Source: Pempheris klunzingeri
Taxonomy: Eukaryota > Chordata > Actinopteri > Acropomatiformes > Pempheridae
Assembly: GCF_042242105.1 (NCBI RefSeq)
Contig: NC_092029.1
Location: forward strand, 11,401,885 to 11,465,884
DNA length: 64,000 nt
Direction: 5' to 3'
The position numbers and the translations under genes were made by a program. Of the stretch, positions 36,719 through 48,948 are shown piece after piece; the first letter of the stretch is position 1; every line of letters begins with the position of its first letter. The notes beneath the pieces are model-generated. The model searched no databases. It was not told where the DNA came from and saw only the letters and a list, made by a program, of their open reading frames with translations.

Positions 36719-39700
36719 AAGAAAGGCTCACAGTCATGCAGCAGCCGTGCCTCATAATAAATAACAAGCTTACGTGATTATTTCTTGTGCTTCTTATAGT
36801 AAAATGGATTTTTAACCCGTGGAACAAAGATTAGATTACCAACAGAGTTTATATGAGATGACTTTCATTGCTGATTTCTAGTAACAGGAAACATAACATA
36901 ACAACAAAACAATAAAATAACAAAATAAAAACCTTTGAATCTCCAGATAAATATACCAGTTCAAACTCAGTGTATTTTTCTTCTTCTTAAAGTCATAATA
37001 GAGTCAAAATATTGTGCTGCCGTCATGCTTGTGGTGTCTAATCAGCTCACAGTACGTGTGATAAAATCTTTAAACTATGTAATGAATCAGACTTAAATAG
37101 AGAGAGTTAATCAGCATATTAAAGGTTACAGTTTGTAAACTACACATTAACAAATGAGATAACAATAAAAGAGGAGAAGAAAAATAGACAGATCAAAAAA
37201 GCTTAGATTTTTTGGATGATTTTTATTTTTACTAAAGACGAAACAATGATTAAAAAGTTCATTTTCAAACATTGTGAACTAAACTGTGTCAGGCTGTGTT
37301 CACTGTCGGCCTTCCGTGTACTGCCACACAGAATTCACTGGATGTATAAATGTGTCATGTAGTAGGCAATTGGGAAGCTCTGCCAACACCATTTCCCAGC
37401 ATTTTTCATCTGTTGTTATGATAATGTCGAGATCTGTGACCCTTGGCTGGGTTTTATTGGCTGTTCTTAACTTCCACGCTGGGAACCAACGCCTGTGGCC
37501 CTTACCTCTGAAGAGCTGCTCTGAGTTCAGTTTCTGACTCTTTTTCCAGCGGTGGCCACCAAAACGACTTTGGCCGTACGAGCTGATCTGAGATCAGGGC
37601 AGCAGATTCCCTCACAATTCCTGGGAAAGTCATCAGGGAGGTCTCCTCGAGTCGCCATGGCAATAAAGTAGATGCAGGGGTCAGGGGTTGGATCATAAAA
37701 TGTCGTAAACTCAGTGAAGAAGCAGATCCAGCCCAGCAGCGATACAGGATGAAGCCAGGATTATGATAACACAGTCTGGACATGGTGGCTTTTCCTTCCC
37801 CTCATTCAAACCACAGTGGCTACACTGTCTGATCACTCAGTCGGGAGGGCGAAAACATAGATTATCAAGAGCAATTTCGCTAAACCACCAAAGATAATCA
37901 GCCATGTCAGACTGAATTTGACAAATATGTAATCAACTTACAGCTACATAAAGAGAACTATAAGGGGAAAGTCAGGGTTCAAACTAGGGTTATGAGTAAT
38001 ATTATTTAATGTAGTATGATAATGTTTGTTTCAATTTATACAGATTTAGACACAATATTAAAGATGAAGTGTTTAGTCATTCAGGAGTGTCATGTGAAGG
38101 TTGTGTGCTTCTGCAACAAGGCAAGGAAAATTACAGAAAAAAATATACCATACGCACAGCACATGACAGAAAGGTGGACACAGTAACAGACACAGCTGAA
38201 TTTCTAATGCAGTACAATAAAATGGTCTTAGTTCTAGCTTTGTGCAGCTCATAGTGTTTTGTTCAGACCGTGCCAGATAGCTGCTGATTAAACTCTAAGC
38301 GTTCACTTTGTGGTGTTGTTGTATCGCACTGTAGTTCATTTTTAGGTGTTTTTTGCAACCTTTATTTATCCAGTGGCTTTTCCTCAAAAACAGCGCCCCG
38401 CTCTCACACACATTTACACCTAAAACTGCTCAGAGCAACCACAGTCTGATCTGGTGGCTGCTGGGCATCACCACTGGATCAGTTTGGGTCAGAGGCCTCT
38501 CTCAAAGGCCCCATGTTCCACTTTCTTCACCAGCGTTTATCCAGGTGATACAGGGATGGACCCAGAGACCTGTAGAGTCTGTATTTATTTAGCCTTCATC
38601 TGAATATCTAGGATGATTTAAACTTAAGAGAGTTTCACAAGTAGACAGCAAATGTGAACACCAACATGGTGCCTGTTGGAGCAGCTACAGCAACCACACA
38701 GGCAGGAATGCTGTACTGATGCATGGTAACTGAAAGGAGAGGAAGAGGGAGTGTGAGGCACCTGGACGCAGGCGAAAGGAGTGACCCATTATCACGTTAT
38801 CTCTCTACCCCAGGGGAGTACAGTATGTTTCAACATTATCAAATGAATACCCTGCTTAAACCAAATCACACACCCTGTTGTAGTTAATACAAGTACAGAC
38901 ACGTGTCACTGTACAGTGGCAGTAATTACACTTAGTTTATGTTCTCCAGCTGTAGCCGACTGGACTTAAGTGTCAGTGTCTGTCTGTCAGTGCTCTGATA
39001 CATTTGAAATCACACTCTAAACACCCTAAAACACCTCAAGTTTCTTTCCTACCACAAATACGAGTACGTTATGCATATAAATCCCAGTATAAAAGGGGAA
39101 AGTCATTACAGTTTTCAACTTTTTTATGAACTGATGGTTTTTATTATGCCTGATTTTCTATGTCCTGTGTCCATGGGTCTGTTTCTGTTGTACTTTGTTT
39201 ACACTCTGTTGTTTCTTTTTAAGTTGATTGACGGGGAAATTGACAAATGAATTGAACAGTGTAAAGGCGTACAGACAGAGAGCAGCAGGCAGACAGATAG
39301 AGGCAGACAGGTACAAAGGGATAATACATTTGTAGACACACAGACGATAAGATGGAGAACATAAAGGGGAAAGGGAGGGTTAAGGCAAAATGCAGGATTT
39401 GAAGTTAATATCTGTTCTCCCTCAACAGCGCTCTAGGGCGACTGCAGCACTGGCCCCGTGCCACAGCTTGCTTTCTCACCACTCACTCTCCATTGAAGTC
39501 CAACAGGCTGTAAGAGGCAGCTATGATCATGCGGGAGGTGTGTGTGTCTGTTTGCTCACGGCTTAAAGCAGTAACACACCTGAATACTTCAATAACACCA
39601 CATGAAAGCCATCTTTGAGATGCGGGATTACTAGAGTACCACTCAGGTCTGAGCAAAAACTTCAGACAGCACATATAAACCATTAGAGGTGAAGAAAGGA

Positions 39701-42700
39701 AAGGTAAAAATAGGATTTTTTTTTACATTTAAAATGATAACTTGACATATTTGCTTTCTTACAGAGATGTAGACCAGAAGATTGGTACCACTCACATATC
39801 TTCATGCTAATTATGAAGCTACAGCAAGGAGCTTCATAATTATTATTTATTATTCATAAAATAGCAAATTTAGGTTTTTTTAAATGATGTGTTTGAGGCT
39901 GACAGTAGGGGTAATCATCGCAGAATAATGTGTAAACACTCCCAAGTTGGAATAACAGACACACAACACATAACAATATTAATTTTTTCAACATTGCGTG
40001 ACTAGAGCATGAGCCAGGATAGCTGTCTCCCCCTGTTTCCAGTGTTAATGCGAAGCTAAGCTAGCCATCTCCTGGCTATGTAGCTTCATATTTAGTGAAC
40101 AGGAGTATCAAACTTCTTATCTCACTCGTAACAGTGTGTATTTCTGAAAAAAATGACCAACCATTCCTTTGTTTGGCAAGTGGTTGGTGATGTATACCAG
40201 CACTGCAGGCAGAAAAATTTTCTGAGTCCCTGGACATGGAGAACGTGGGGTGTTGTTGGTGTGCAATGGCTTTTGGAAAGTACTGTTGGTACCCTGATAT
40301 TGAAATTCACTGTGCGTCTTTATTGCCTGGTAATCTGGCTTTTTTAAAAGACAACACTGGGCTAAAATGTACACACTTACACACAGACTCAGTCAAAGAG
40401 GGAAAGAGAGACAGACAGACAAAAAAATGGCTCCCTGAGGTGCGAAAGCTTTCTGTTGTTAGGACCGAATCACTACTCTCTCCCCCTCTGAATCTCCCCT
40501 CCCCTCACTCTCACCCTCCGTCCCAAGTTGCTAATGCCTTTATGCTCCAACAGTAGTCAGCAATCAGTATGTGTGAGTGTGTGTGAGAGTGGGTCTTTGA
40601 TCCGCTCAGGTGGCGGAGGCCCAGCAGACTTTGCTCAGACATGTCCAACCGCCATTTCTCCTCCTCTCTCTCATGGAGTCATTAGATGTTGGGAGTTCTT
40701 ACTGCTTTGATCATTTCACAGGAGTCCTGGCTTCACTTCAGTAATCTGAGGCTCAGCTGCACGCCTGATGACTTCTCGCTGCCCTCTTCTTATGATTGAA
40801 TGTTTTTTTTTGTTTAAGTGTTGTGGCGTGATTCCAAGTCAAGTCAAAAGCCTTTATAGTCCAAGCCTGTGAAAGGCCTACCTGTGGATAGCTTATTTAC
40901 TTTACAGGGATTTTTTTTAATTAGGGCCAAATTAGATACTTGAAAGTTTTTGCTTTCAAGTCTCAAGTGAAGTCTTTGGAGACTCAGGTGTCCATAATTC
41001 AATTACACTAAAATGTGTTGTCATCATACTTGCATACAACAAGACCTAGGTTGGTGCGTCTTCCTAAATAAACACAAAAACTACAGAGAAAAAAATTCAG
41101 TTGTAATAAAAAGTGTATACAGTAATAAGATGTACATATTATATAGTTAACATATTGTTAATCTACTCTTCAAACCAAACTAAAGTAACAAAGTGTTTCA
41201 CATAAAATAATAACAACAATGAAACTATATCACAAATATTATACAAAGGATATAAGAGAAATAAAAAAAACAGCCAAACAAATCCATCCATCCATCCGTT
41301 CAACCATCCATTCATCCATCCATCTCACTCTCCAAACACAGTGTGTTTATGTTACAGCTTTAAAAAAGTTGCCCTGACTTTTACAGGAAAGCCTGCACAC
41401 ACTCCACACACACACTGACACACACATCCTGGCCACAAAGTGTGGATATGTGTTTGTGTTTGGCGGTTTCTATTTGTGTTAACTCACTGCTGGCGTATGC
41501 ATGTGTGTGTGTGTGTGTGTCTGTCTCAGGACAAAGACATAGAAGGAGAGGAAGAGGAGGAGGAAGCTGTCACTGCAGTATCCAAGGTAAACAGCACAAC
41601 TTTACAGCTATTTGGACAGAACACAGACACAAACGCATTATTTGCCTCCAAACCTTTACTCAGTTTACACAGTTTTGCCTCTGACATTTACTTTCTAAAG
41701 ATATGCACTCATTCAACCGTCTTACTGACTGTACACACACAACAACACAAGCTCCGCAATATTGCACTCATTAAACTCATGGTTGTGTAAACATGTAAAC
41801 GCATCAATGTCACGCCATTAAAACCTTCCACATCCTTTAATTGGCCTCAATGCACTCACATGCACAGACAGCTTCTCCTTGTGAGAGGACCACAAAGTGT
41901 TTGACGGTGCAGCCGAGGTAAAGCAGGGGGGGTGAGAGCACTGCAGTGTTTATCTGTAAACACGCCAAACTTCAGCTGTCATCCTCTGCTTTATCTTTAA
42001 CCTTATCACTGGAAACCTCTCTTGTTTGTTGTTAGGTTGCGTGTGTGTGCTTATACTGTTTGGAAATGTGCAAAGAGGTCACTGTGTCTTAGAGTAAAAA
42101 TTTAAAGGATAAGTCAGATGAGTCATTTGGAGCAAAAAAAAACCAAAACACAAGCTGTCAGATGATCATACAATTTTCAAACAAACCCTTTGTCAAGTTT
42201 AGTTAAGGTTAGTCAGACTTAGTTGTAAGAAAAAACAAGCAGCAAAGTTATAACCCAAACTGTCTGCAGTAAACATTCATCACAGTTTACAGACCAACTT
42301 GATTCAATTTTGACCGAATGTACTTTCTGTAATTTTGTGCACACAGTTTCTGTGTGTCATAAGGGATCATTACATGCATTCGCTGGATCACTCACTTTAC
42401 AAAAAAAAATGGTTTTGATGATCTGGCTAAGCTATTACCCTTTTAATAAGGAGTAAAATATGTAATGGGATATAGTTAATGCATCTGACCTGACAACACT
42501 AAACATGTATTTCTCAATGTGTACATATTAAAATAAGTAAAAGAAAGTTATACCTACAATTTTCAATTTTACAGTTAAGCTGTGTATATTTGTTGTGTGT
42601 ATATTTGGCTCCTAAAACTGCGATTTTGTGCATTTATGTTATAGCTTGTGATGCCACAGTGACTTTCCATTAATATAACTACATGTTTCCTGGCAACCAA

Positions 42701-45700
42701 TTCACACGTTACAAAAATCTTCATTAGCTAAAACATTAATCAAGTTTTTAAGGACTGATGAAGAACTTCAAATACATGCGGTGATGGATTTATGAACAGG
42801 TGCTGCAGGTCAATACACACACAATTTGCTAAATCATGGACCTTGAGTGGCAAAACAAGATCCAAGGTTTAAAGACTAGGCATGTTTTTAGGTAAATGTA
42901 AAGTAGGCTAAAGATCATAGTGAGTCTGGTGGAGAAAATTTCTTTGTCATCATGCATGAAAACTTCGTATTCGTAAATATCCGGTTATCTGATGTGGGTG
43001 TGAGGACTTTGTATGTGCAGGCAACTTTATCTGCAGCTGTTCCCATTCCAAACAATGTGTGTGTGAATGAGATTATGTGCTGTGTCTTTGTCCATGAGAG
43101 ATATGAAATATCTCCTGATCTGTGCTGACAACAAGCCTTTACTCAAAGATGTGGACGTATCGGAACTCTTCTGACCACGCAAAGCTTTAGCGTGAACCTC
43201 AAATACTCACAGTGTATTGTTTTTGAACTCTGGCTGCCTGCCTACTGTACGTATATCTGCTGTAGGTGACTTAGTTCACAGGACATATTTCAAAACCTGT
43301 CCTGTTTGTGAGGCTGGGCTGGAGAAGGGAAGGAAACACAGCATTCTTTCGAGGAGCTGGGCCTTTTGGATGGGAACAATCACTGTGGAAGAAAAACAAG
43401 GCTGAAAATAGCCACAGACTGCTCTGACACTGTGAAAGGCTACAATTCTTCCACCGTCGGTTGTTTTATGCTCATATTAGGACACACAAAGTAGGCATAG
43501 GAGTCCTGGAAGTAGAGGTTATCTTTTCACTGTAAAAGGCTGATCCCATTTCTAGGCGGAGGGAGTTTCATTCTACAGTGCTGTACATCCATTTTTCAAT
43601 GTAAAATTCATCAAGTTGTACCTTCAAAACATTCTTTTTTCCCACTATAAAAAAAACAAAAATAAAACCAAAACAAAACAAATGTAGCTACAACCAGAAC
43701 CCAGTTAGCTGAGGTTAGACTAGAAACTGGGGGAAACAGCTAGTTGGCATTAATCCCATTTAAAACTACAACTACAGTTGTTAAACTTTTCTTTTCTACT
43801 TTAGATTAAAGAAACATGATGCAACATGTTAATTAGTGAGGTGCTTGTAGGTGGATATTGTTACCTTCTGTCAGAGCGAGGTGAACTGGACCTCTGCAAC
43901 CTACGTTTACCCACAACACCTTACTCTTGTGTAGGGTTATTAACATGTATCCTCAAAGGAGCATAATTCCAGCTTTATAGACTAAATCGTTTATCAATTG
44001 AAAAAAAGACTAGAGAGTTACTGATGATGGAAATAATTGTTAGATGTAGCCTTGATGCCACAGCATGTAGCAGAGACACACGAAAAAGATGTCAAGCAAC
44101 AAAGACTGTAGATGCATCAGGACCATAGACTCTATATAAGTGGACGTAGCCAGTATAACGTCACCCAATGAGGTGTGGAGTGCCATGTTGAAGGTTCAAG
44201 TTTGGCATTTTCAAAATTGTCACCTTGCCTTATGGCTGTCGCCATCTTGATTGTGGAGCCAGGAGTGAGCATGCCCTGCTTTGTCATCTACTTTACTGTA
44301 AATGGGACCATAATTTACTAAATGAACATCATTCTGTATTGAAGAAGATTTGAAACTAGTGAGTGAGATCATAAACTCGATAGAAATGTTTTTACTGAGG
44401 TAATAAATCAAGTGAGAAGTAGGATCATTTTTTCATAAACTCCCATTTAATCAGACTTCTTTTTGGAGCCAGCGGAGTCACCCCCTGCTTAGAAAGAATG
44501 CAGGAATGCAGGTGTCTGCTTCTTTTATACAGTCTATGATCAGAAAAGCACATCCAAAGCCACCTAAAGGAAGGCTTGTGTGTAACCTTCAAAAGCAATG
44601 ACCTGCCTTCTGGCTGGATTATAACCACAATTAGTAATATTTCCAAACTCAAATGCCTCTTTAATCTCCCAGCTTCCATCTCTGGGGGTATGGATGGAAG
44701 AATTTGGTCCAATAAGAGCTCTATTGTTCTGCCAGACAAGGAGCTGTAGGTAAAGCTCCCCCACACAGCGAGCCTCAGTGAGCTGCTTGGTTTACCTGCT
44801 TCTTGGCTGGAGAGATTACTGGGCACTGAGCTGCTTTGGATCCAGAGACCTGGAGGTTAATGCTGAGGAGAATGGTGAATAGGCAGGCCTCTGTATGTGC
44901 ACACATGGATGCATGCACATACACAGCTGGAATTTAGCCACAGTTTATGCTCACACACATATACACAGATGCACTCACTCTGTTTTAGCATCTCTGGTTT
45001 CTGTTCAGCAAAGCTCAAACTACAGCAAATCTGATCCATGGTTTACACTCGACAGCACACAGGAAACAAGAAACGGAGTTAGGAGAGGGACAGGAAAAGC
45101 AGAGGCAGGGTGTTGAAATAGCTGAGAGTAGCTGTATTTCATGATGATGATAAACTCCAAGAAACTGGCAGCGTTCTTGCCCTGAGGCATGTTCACGATG
45201 ATGAGAGGTGGGATGAGGAGGATTTGATTTTGCGTATATCAGCAACAGTGCCTGTCTCCTTATGAGATACCGAAGTTAGGCCGAGTAAAGTGGTTCCAAA
45301 TCCATCGAAGGTCTCGTAGTTGAATATGAGAAAAGTTCCTGAGTGGAAGTATGAGTGGATGTAGAGCTTGTGTAGCCCATATATACCAACAGTATGAAAT
45401 GTTCTGTTTAAGTTCATGTTATCTTAACTTTGAAGCTTGATCTCTCCCTGGTGACACATCTTATTGTATGTGTTCCTTTTTGGTTTGAGAGATGTCTGCT
45501 TTCATGTCCAGCTCACCGTTTGCTTGTTGTAACTGCTTTCACATCCTCTGGAGAGATGAAACATGTGTGTTGGTGTTCTGCATGCACGCACCTCCTTGAT
45601 AGTTAAAATAATGGAACAAAAGAAACAGTTTGCAGGGGTCACCACGTTCAGATGCTTTCATCAAATGATGTTGTGAGTACTGAGAAAGTTAGTGATAACG

Positions 45701-48700
45701 GTAAGGCAAAGGCAGGCACGGATGTGAGTAGGAGTGAATGTTATGACCTTGACAATTGACATTGGGAATTCTTCCCAGGCACGGAGAGAAACGGAGCCAA
45801 AAGTTTGTTCCATAATCGCTGTGGAGGGCAGTATCTGCACTTGGTGGAAAGCTGCAAGGGAGGAATTCTGATGTGAAGGGGGAGTCTGGGGGAGTTTCAG
45901 AGGGAGTGGAGGGGCTTCCACTGGAATGTACTGTATGTTATTGCCAAGTCAATGCCACTCAAGCTCTCTCTTCATGTTTCCATAACGCTGAATCTGTAGT
46001 TTCATCTGTCCACGAGGAATAAGAACATTGTTGGGTGGTTGGATGTGGCATTATAGCTTATCTTAGCACAAAGACTGGAAACAGGGGAGACAGCTAGCCT
46101 GTCTCTATCCAAAGGTAACAGAATCTATTTGACAAGAAATTGTCCAGCAAATAACCTACTGTGAAAGTACAATGTGGTGTTTCTGCACTTTGTTTTTTGT
46201 ATAGATTAACTATAGTTTTTGTACAAATTGGCAATCTTGTAATCTTATTTTATTTATTTTTATCAGTGGACTGGCTAGTAGTTTTCAGTCCAGTTCAAGT
46301 GTTTATGCAAAACTAAGATAAGCATTCCAACATGAAAGTGGTATCAATCTTTTTCTTTGGATGTATCATGGATGTTTCTCTGATATTACTCAGTTTAAGT
46401 GCCAGTGCCAATGAAGGCTGTAACAGAATTGAAAGTGAAGGCTTCATGCATGTGCTTTCATTAATCTGAACATAATGCTGCTTTTCTAAATTCCAGTGAT
46501 GATGATTTTATGAAATCACCCTCTTCAGGGAGCACAAATCACACACAAATAGGCCTCAGAGATTTAAAAAAAACCCCACTAACATGCTACAGATGAGAGT
46601 TATCATTTTTGCTCTGCAATTCAAAATCACATGCTCTCTTTTCTGCCAGGAGGCCAAGGTGAAGAAGATCATGTCCAAGAAAGACAGGAGGGAGAAGAAG
46701 ATGTTCTCCTCTAAAGATGACGAACACTTCTTGTTGACCGGAGTAAAGCTGGCTGACCGCAGAGGGTGAGGTCACACACACACATACCATCGACTGTATG
46801 AAATAAGTGGACATGGCTTCCAGGTCTGAAAAGTGACGCCAAAGCAGAAGAGCCTTAAACCTGCATTCTTTCTAATGTCCAACAGGGGGCAGCTCCGCTG
46901 GCTCCAAAAAGAATGAATGGAAGTTTATGAGAAAAGTCTTTGTTAATACAGCATGATATTCATTTAGTAAATTATAGTCCCATTTAGAGTAAAATAGACC
47001 ATAAAGCGGGATATTGTTTAGGGCAGGACTACCATGTGACTAACCAATCAAGGGTGTTCTTTGTGGATCGAACGTCACCTCTGGCTCCAAAACCAAGATG
47101 GCGACACCCATAAAGCCAAACTTCAGGCTTCAAAATAACAGTCCACAAACCAATGGGTGATGTCACGTGGCTACGTCCACTTCTTATAGTCTATGCTTTC
47201 AACAGAGCCAGACTCAGTATGCTAAGCTAAGCTAGCCACATGCCGACTGTAGCTCATTCAAAGACATGAGAGTGCTATCAATTTGTATTTCAAGTAGTAC
47301 TTCTCAAAATTTCAAACTATTCCTTGAAGTCCATTAAACTGCTAATAAGTATTTTTTCTTGAAGGCAGAACATTAAGGATTTGAATGATGGTATCGTTAC
47401 TTTTACTGAAATGCTTTAAATGCTCTAAATACTTCTTTCACCACTGATTGTTAGTACACACTGAGAGTCCTGTTCTGCCAATTGTGTGTGTTTTAGTGTC
47501 AAATGAAGTTTAAATGTGCTTTGTATTATTAGTCTGTGTCTGTTTTATTAGTCTTAAGTGACTGTAGCAGCTCAGCCATGTACTCGACCTTTATAAGGAT
47601 AATAATGTTTGGCTGAGACAGACACTGTCAGAGAGATATTAATTTAACTACATGTTTTTACTGAGGTTGTGTTCTGCAATGATGTTTAACATGATTGTAT
47701 GGAGAGGTGTATCGAATGTTTGCCAAATCCATTTACCAACACGAGGGAGAAAGAATATTAGATACACATTTCAATACAATGCAGGCCAGTACAGAACCAC
47801 CACTAACCACGACCTCATGTTGAATTAACATCTCTCAGAAAGTTTTCATAAAAACTGCCCGTGATTTTCTTCACAAAGAGAGATTATGAAGCAGTGCTGC
47901 TTTACTGGATTGCATTCTGTACAAGTGTACCTAATAAAGTGGCCAGGACGTATAATGTAAAGTCTGGAGGATTCTCAGATTGTCACCTTGGCCTGAGTAC
48001 AATCAAAGTGAAAGCTGTTGATTACTTTTTGGCAACACTAGCTATATGTAACTTTGAGCTATAAATATTCATATCATCACCAGCATGTAAACTGTATGTC
48101 AGACCTGCCCAGATTGCTCCTGGTTCACATCATTGTACAGTGGATATACTCAGTGGCCATTATTGGTCAAGTGTGTGCAGCAAAAATATTTACAAACTTG
48201 TCAGGAAATAATGGAGCCATGTTCAACCACTTATATTTGTTTATATGTAAGAAAAGGATTCATTTGGCAGCACTTATTAACTCTCAGGCTCTCAGAGGAA
48301 GTGAAACATGTATGAAGAGGAAAGCCTAAATTAATCACCCCTTTGTCACAAACAACCGGGAATTCCTAAGTAATGGCTTGCTGTATGAGGATGCCTCATA
48401 CACATTAGGTTAGTTGTATTTCCAGTTAAAGTGTGAGAGGTCAACTGGTTATTTTATGTGCTGAAATTTTGTGTAACAGCAACTTTAAAGTTTGTCCTGT
48501 TTTTCTGTAAAGGTCTCACAAGAAAATCAAGGATGATGAGAAGGAGAGGGAAAAGAAGGACAAGCCAGAAAAGGGCCACTGTTTCTGGGAAAGCGTTACC
48601 ATGACGATGAGGCAAATCTCACCGACCAAGAAACTGGAGAAGATGGAGGGCTGGGAGCCGCCACACCTGGAGAATCTAACTGAGATTGTGACCGACGAGG

Positions 48701-48948
48701 CCCCAGAGGACAAGAGCCAGAAGGGGGACTTGCCAGCGTCCTTCCCCGACTCTCTAGGCCTCCCGTTGGAATTGGCCTCCTGGGGGGGCCGGGGTCTCGA
48801 GGAGGACTCATCCCGCTATGCTTACCTGTCGGACTCCAAGGATTCAACAGCTGTCAGGTGGACAGCTCGCGCCAAAGTCAAGCTGGCCGGCATCAGCAGG
48901 ATGAGCAGAGGGATTGTGTCAGAAAGCGCTTGGGAGGGGTTTAAATAA
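35438..48948 (+). CDS. tdrp: testis development-related protein
   Basis: Four coding exons: 35438-35524, 41530-41586, 46650-46765, 48513-48948. All GT-AG, in phase, 696 nt, 231 aa (human TDRP about 185). It opens MFKKSKSKVLVDYASEEDD, comparable to the mammalian basic start followed by an acidic patch. Exon 2 (residues 30-48) is strongly acidic with six consecutive glutamates. Exon 3 is lysine-rich and contains SSKDDEHFLL, matching the family's KDDEQHLL. Exon 4 contains GHCFWESV and KKLEKMEGWEPPHLENL, the most conserved family signature (about residues 108-142), then RWTARAKVKLAG near the end. In mammals it is a nuclear protein linked to spermatogenesis, with no known enzyme activity. Polyadenylation candidates: AATAAA at 49235 and 50309. 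Convergent with fbxo25, as in mammals. No truncation seen. Confidence 0.9.
36672..36716. repeat. (AC)n microsatellite in tdrp intron 1
   Basis: About 22 AC units, with a second short AC run at about 36500-36520. Minus-strand frames through it are low-complexity. Confidence 0.95.
39770..40165. mobile_element. two facing fragments of the ATTTTGGGAAATA MITE family
   Basis: 39770-39840 (GAAGATTGGTACCACTCAC and ATGAAGCTACAGCAAGG) reads in one direction. 40010-40165 (GCTAAGCTAGCC, GTAGCTTCATATTTAGTG) reads in the other. Both match segments of the MITE described at 25.5 kb. The copies are degraded and their ends approximate. Located in tdrp intron 1. Confidence 0.5.
41281..41325. repeat. (ATCC)n short tandem repeat
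   Basis: Interrupted CCATCCATCC tetranucleotides upstream of tdrp exon 2; possibly the tail of a minus-strand SINE, though no body was recognised. Confidence 0.7.
41502..41520 (+). repeat. tdrp: (TG)n tract at the tdrp exon 2 acceptor
   Basis: Nine to ten TG units end just 9 bp before the exon 2 boundary (CTGTCTCAG|GAC). They occupy the place of the polypyrimidine tract. UG repeats at acceptors are known TDP-43 and CELF binding sites that weaken exon inclusion in other genes (for example CFTR exon 9). Confidence 0.85.
44124..44538 (+). mobile_element. MITE copy 1 (CATAGACT ends) in tdrp intron 2
   Basis: Left end CATAGACTCTATATAAG and complement of right end CATAGACTGTATAAAAG, 15 of 17 matching. 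The inside contains GTGGACGTAGCC, ACGTCACCCAATGAGG and CTGTCGCCATCTTG, shared with copy 2. This is a teleost MITE family I recognise by its ATAGACTGTATATAAG start. Copy length 415 bp. The 133-codon minus-strand frame here is a by-product. Confidence 0.8.
46055..46125 (+). repeat. fragment of the ATTTTGGGAAATA MITE family
   Basis: CTTAGCACAAAGACTGGAAA and GACAGCTAGCCTGTCTCTAT match the interior of the family. Only a fragment is visible. Confidence 0.45.
46788..47195 (-). mobile_element. MITE copy 2, inverted, just after tdrp exon 3
   Basis: Same family as copy 1 but opposite orientation: GTGGCTACGTCCACTTC...AGTCTATG forms the right end, and CATCGACTGTATGAAATAAG the left. CAAGATGGCGACACCCATAA and GGGTGATGTCACG are the complements of copy 1 interior motifs. 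It begins 22 bp after the exon 3 / intron 3 boundary. Length 408 bp. Confidence 0.8.
47205..47330 (-). repeat. fragment of the ATTTTGGGAAATA MITE family
   Basis: GCTAAGCTAAGCTAGCC, CATGAGAGTGCTATCAATTT and TTTCAAACTATTCCTT match the minus-strand reading of the family. It abuts MITE copy 2. Confidence 0.5.
47780..47955 (+). repeat. possible DNA-transposon fragment
   Basis: Ends with GTGTACCTAATAAAGTGGCC, a motif I associate with the end of a widespread fish DNA transposon. Family and ends not resolved. Confidence 0.3.

Noticed and set aside
36449-36827. Minus-strand frames rich in CVCVCV
   Set aside because: Microsatellite translation in tdrp intron 1.
41440-41790. 116-codon plus-strand frame through tdrp exon 2
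   Set aside because: The real coding part is only 41530-41586; the rest is intron that happens to stay open past the GTAAAC donor.
44425-44826. 133-codon minus-strand frame
   Set aside because: Starts or ends inside MITE copy 1 and has no family resemblance or splice sites.
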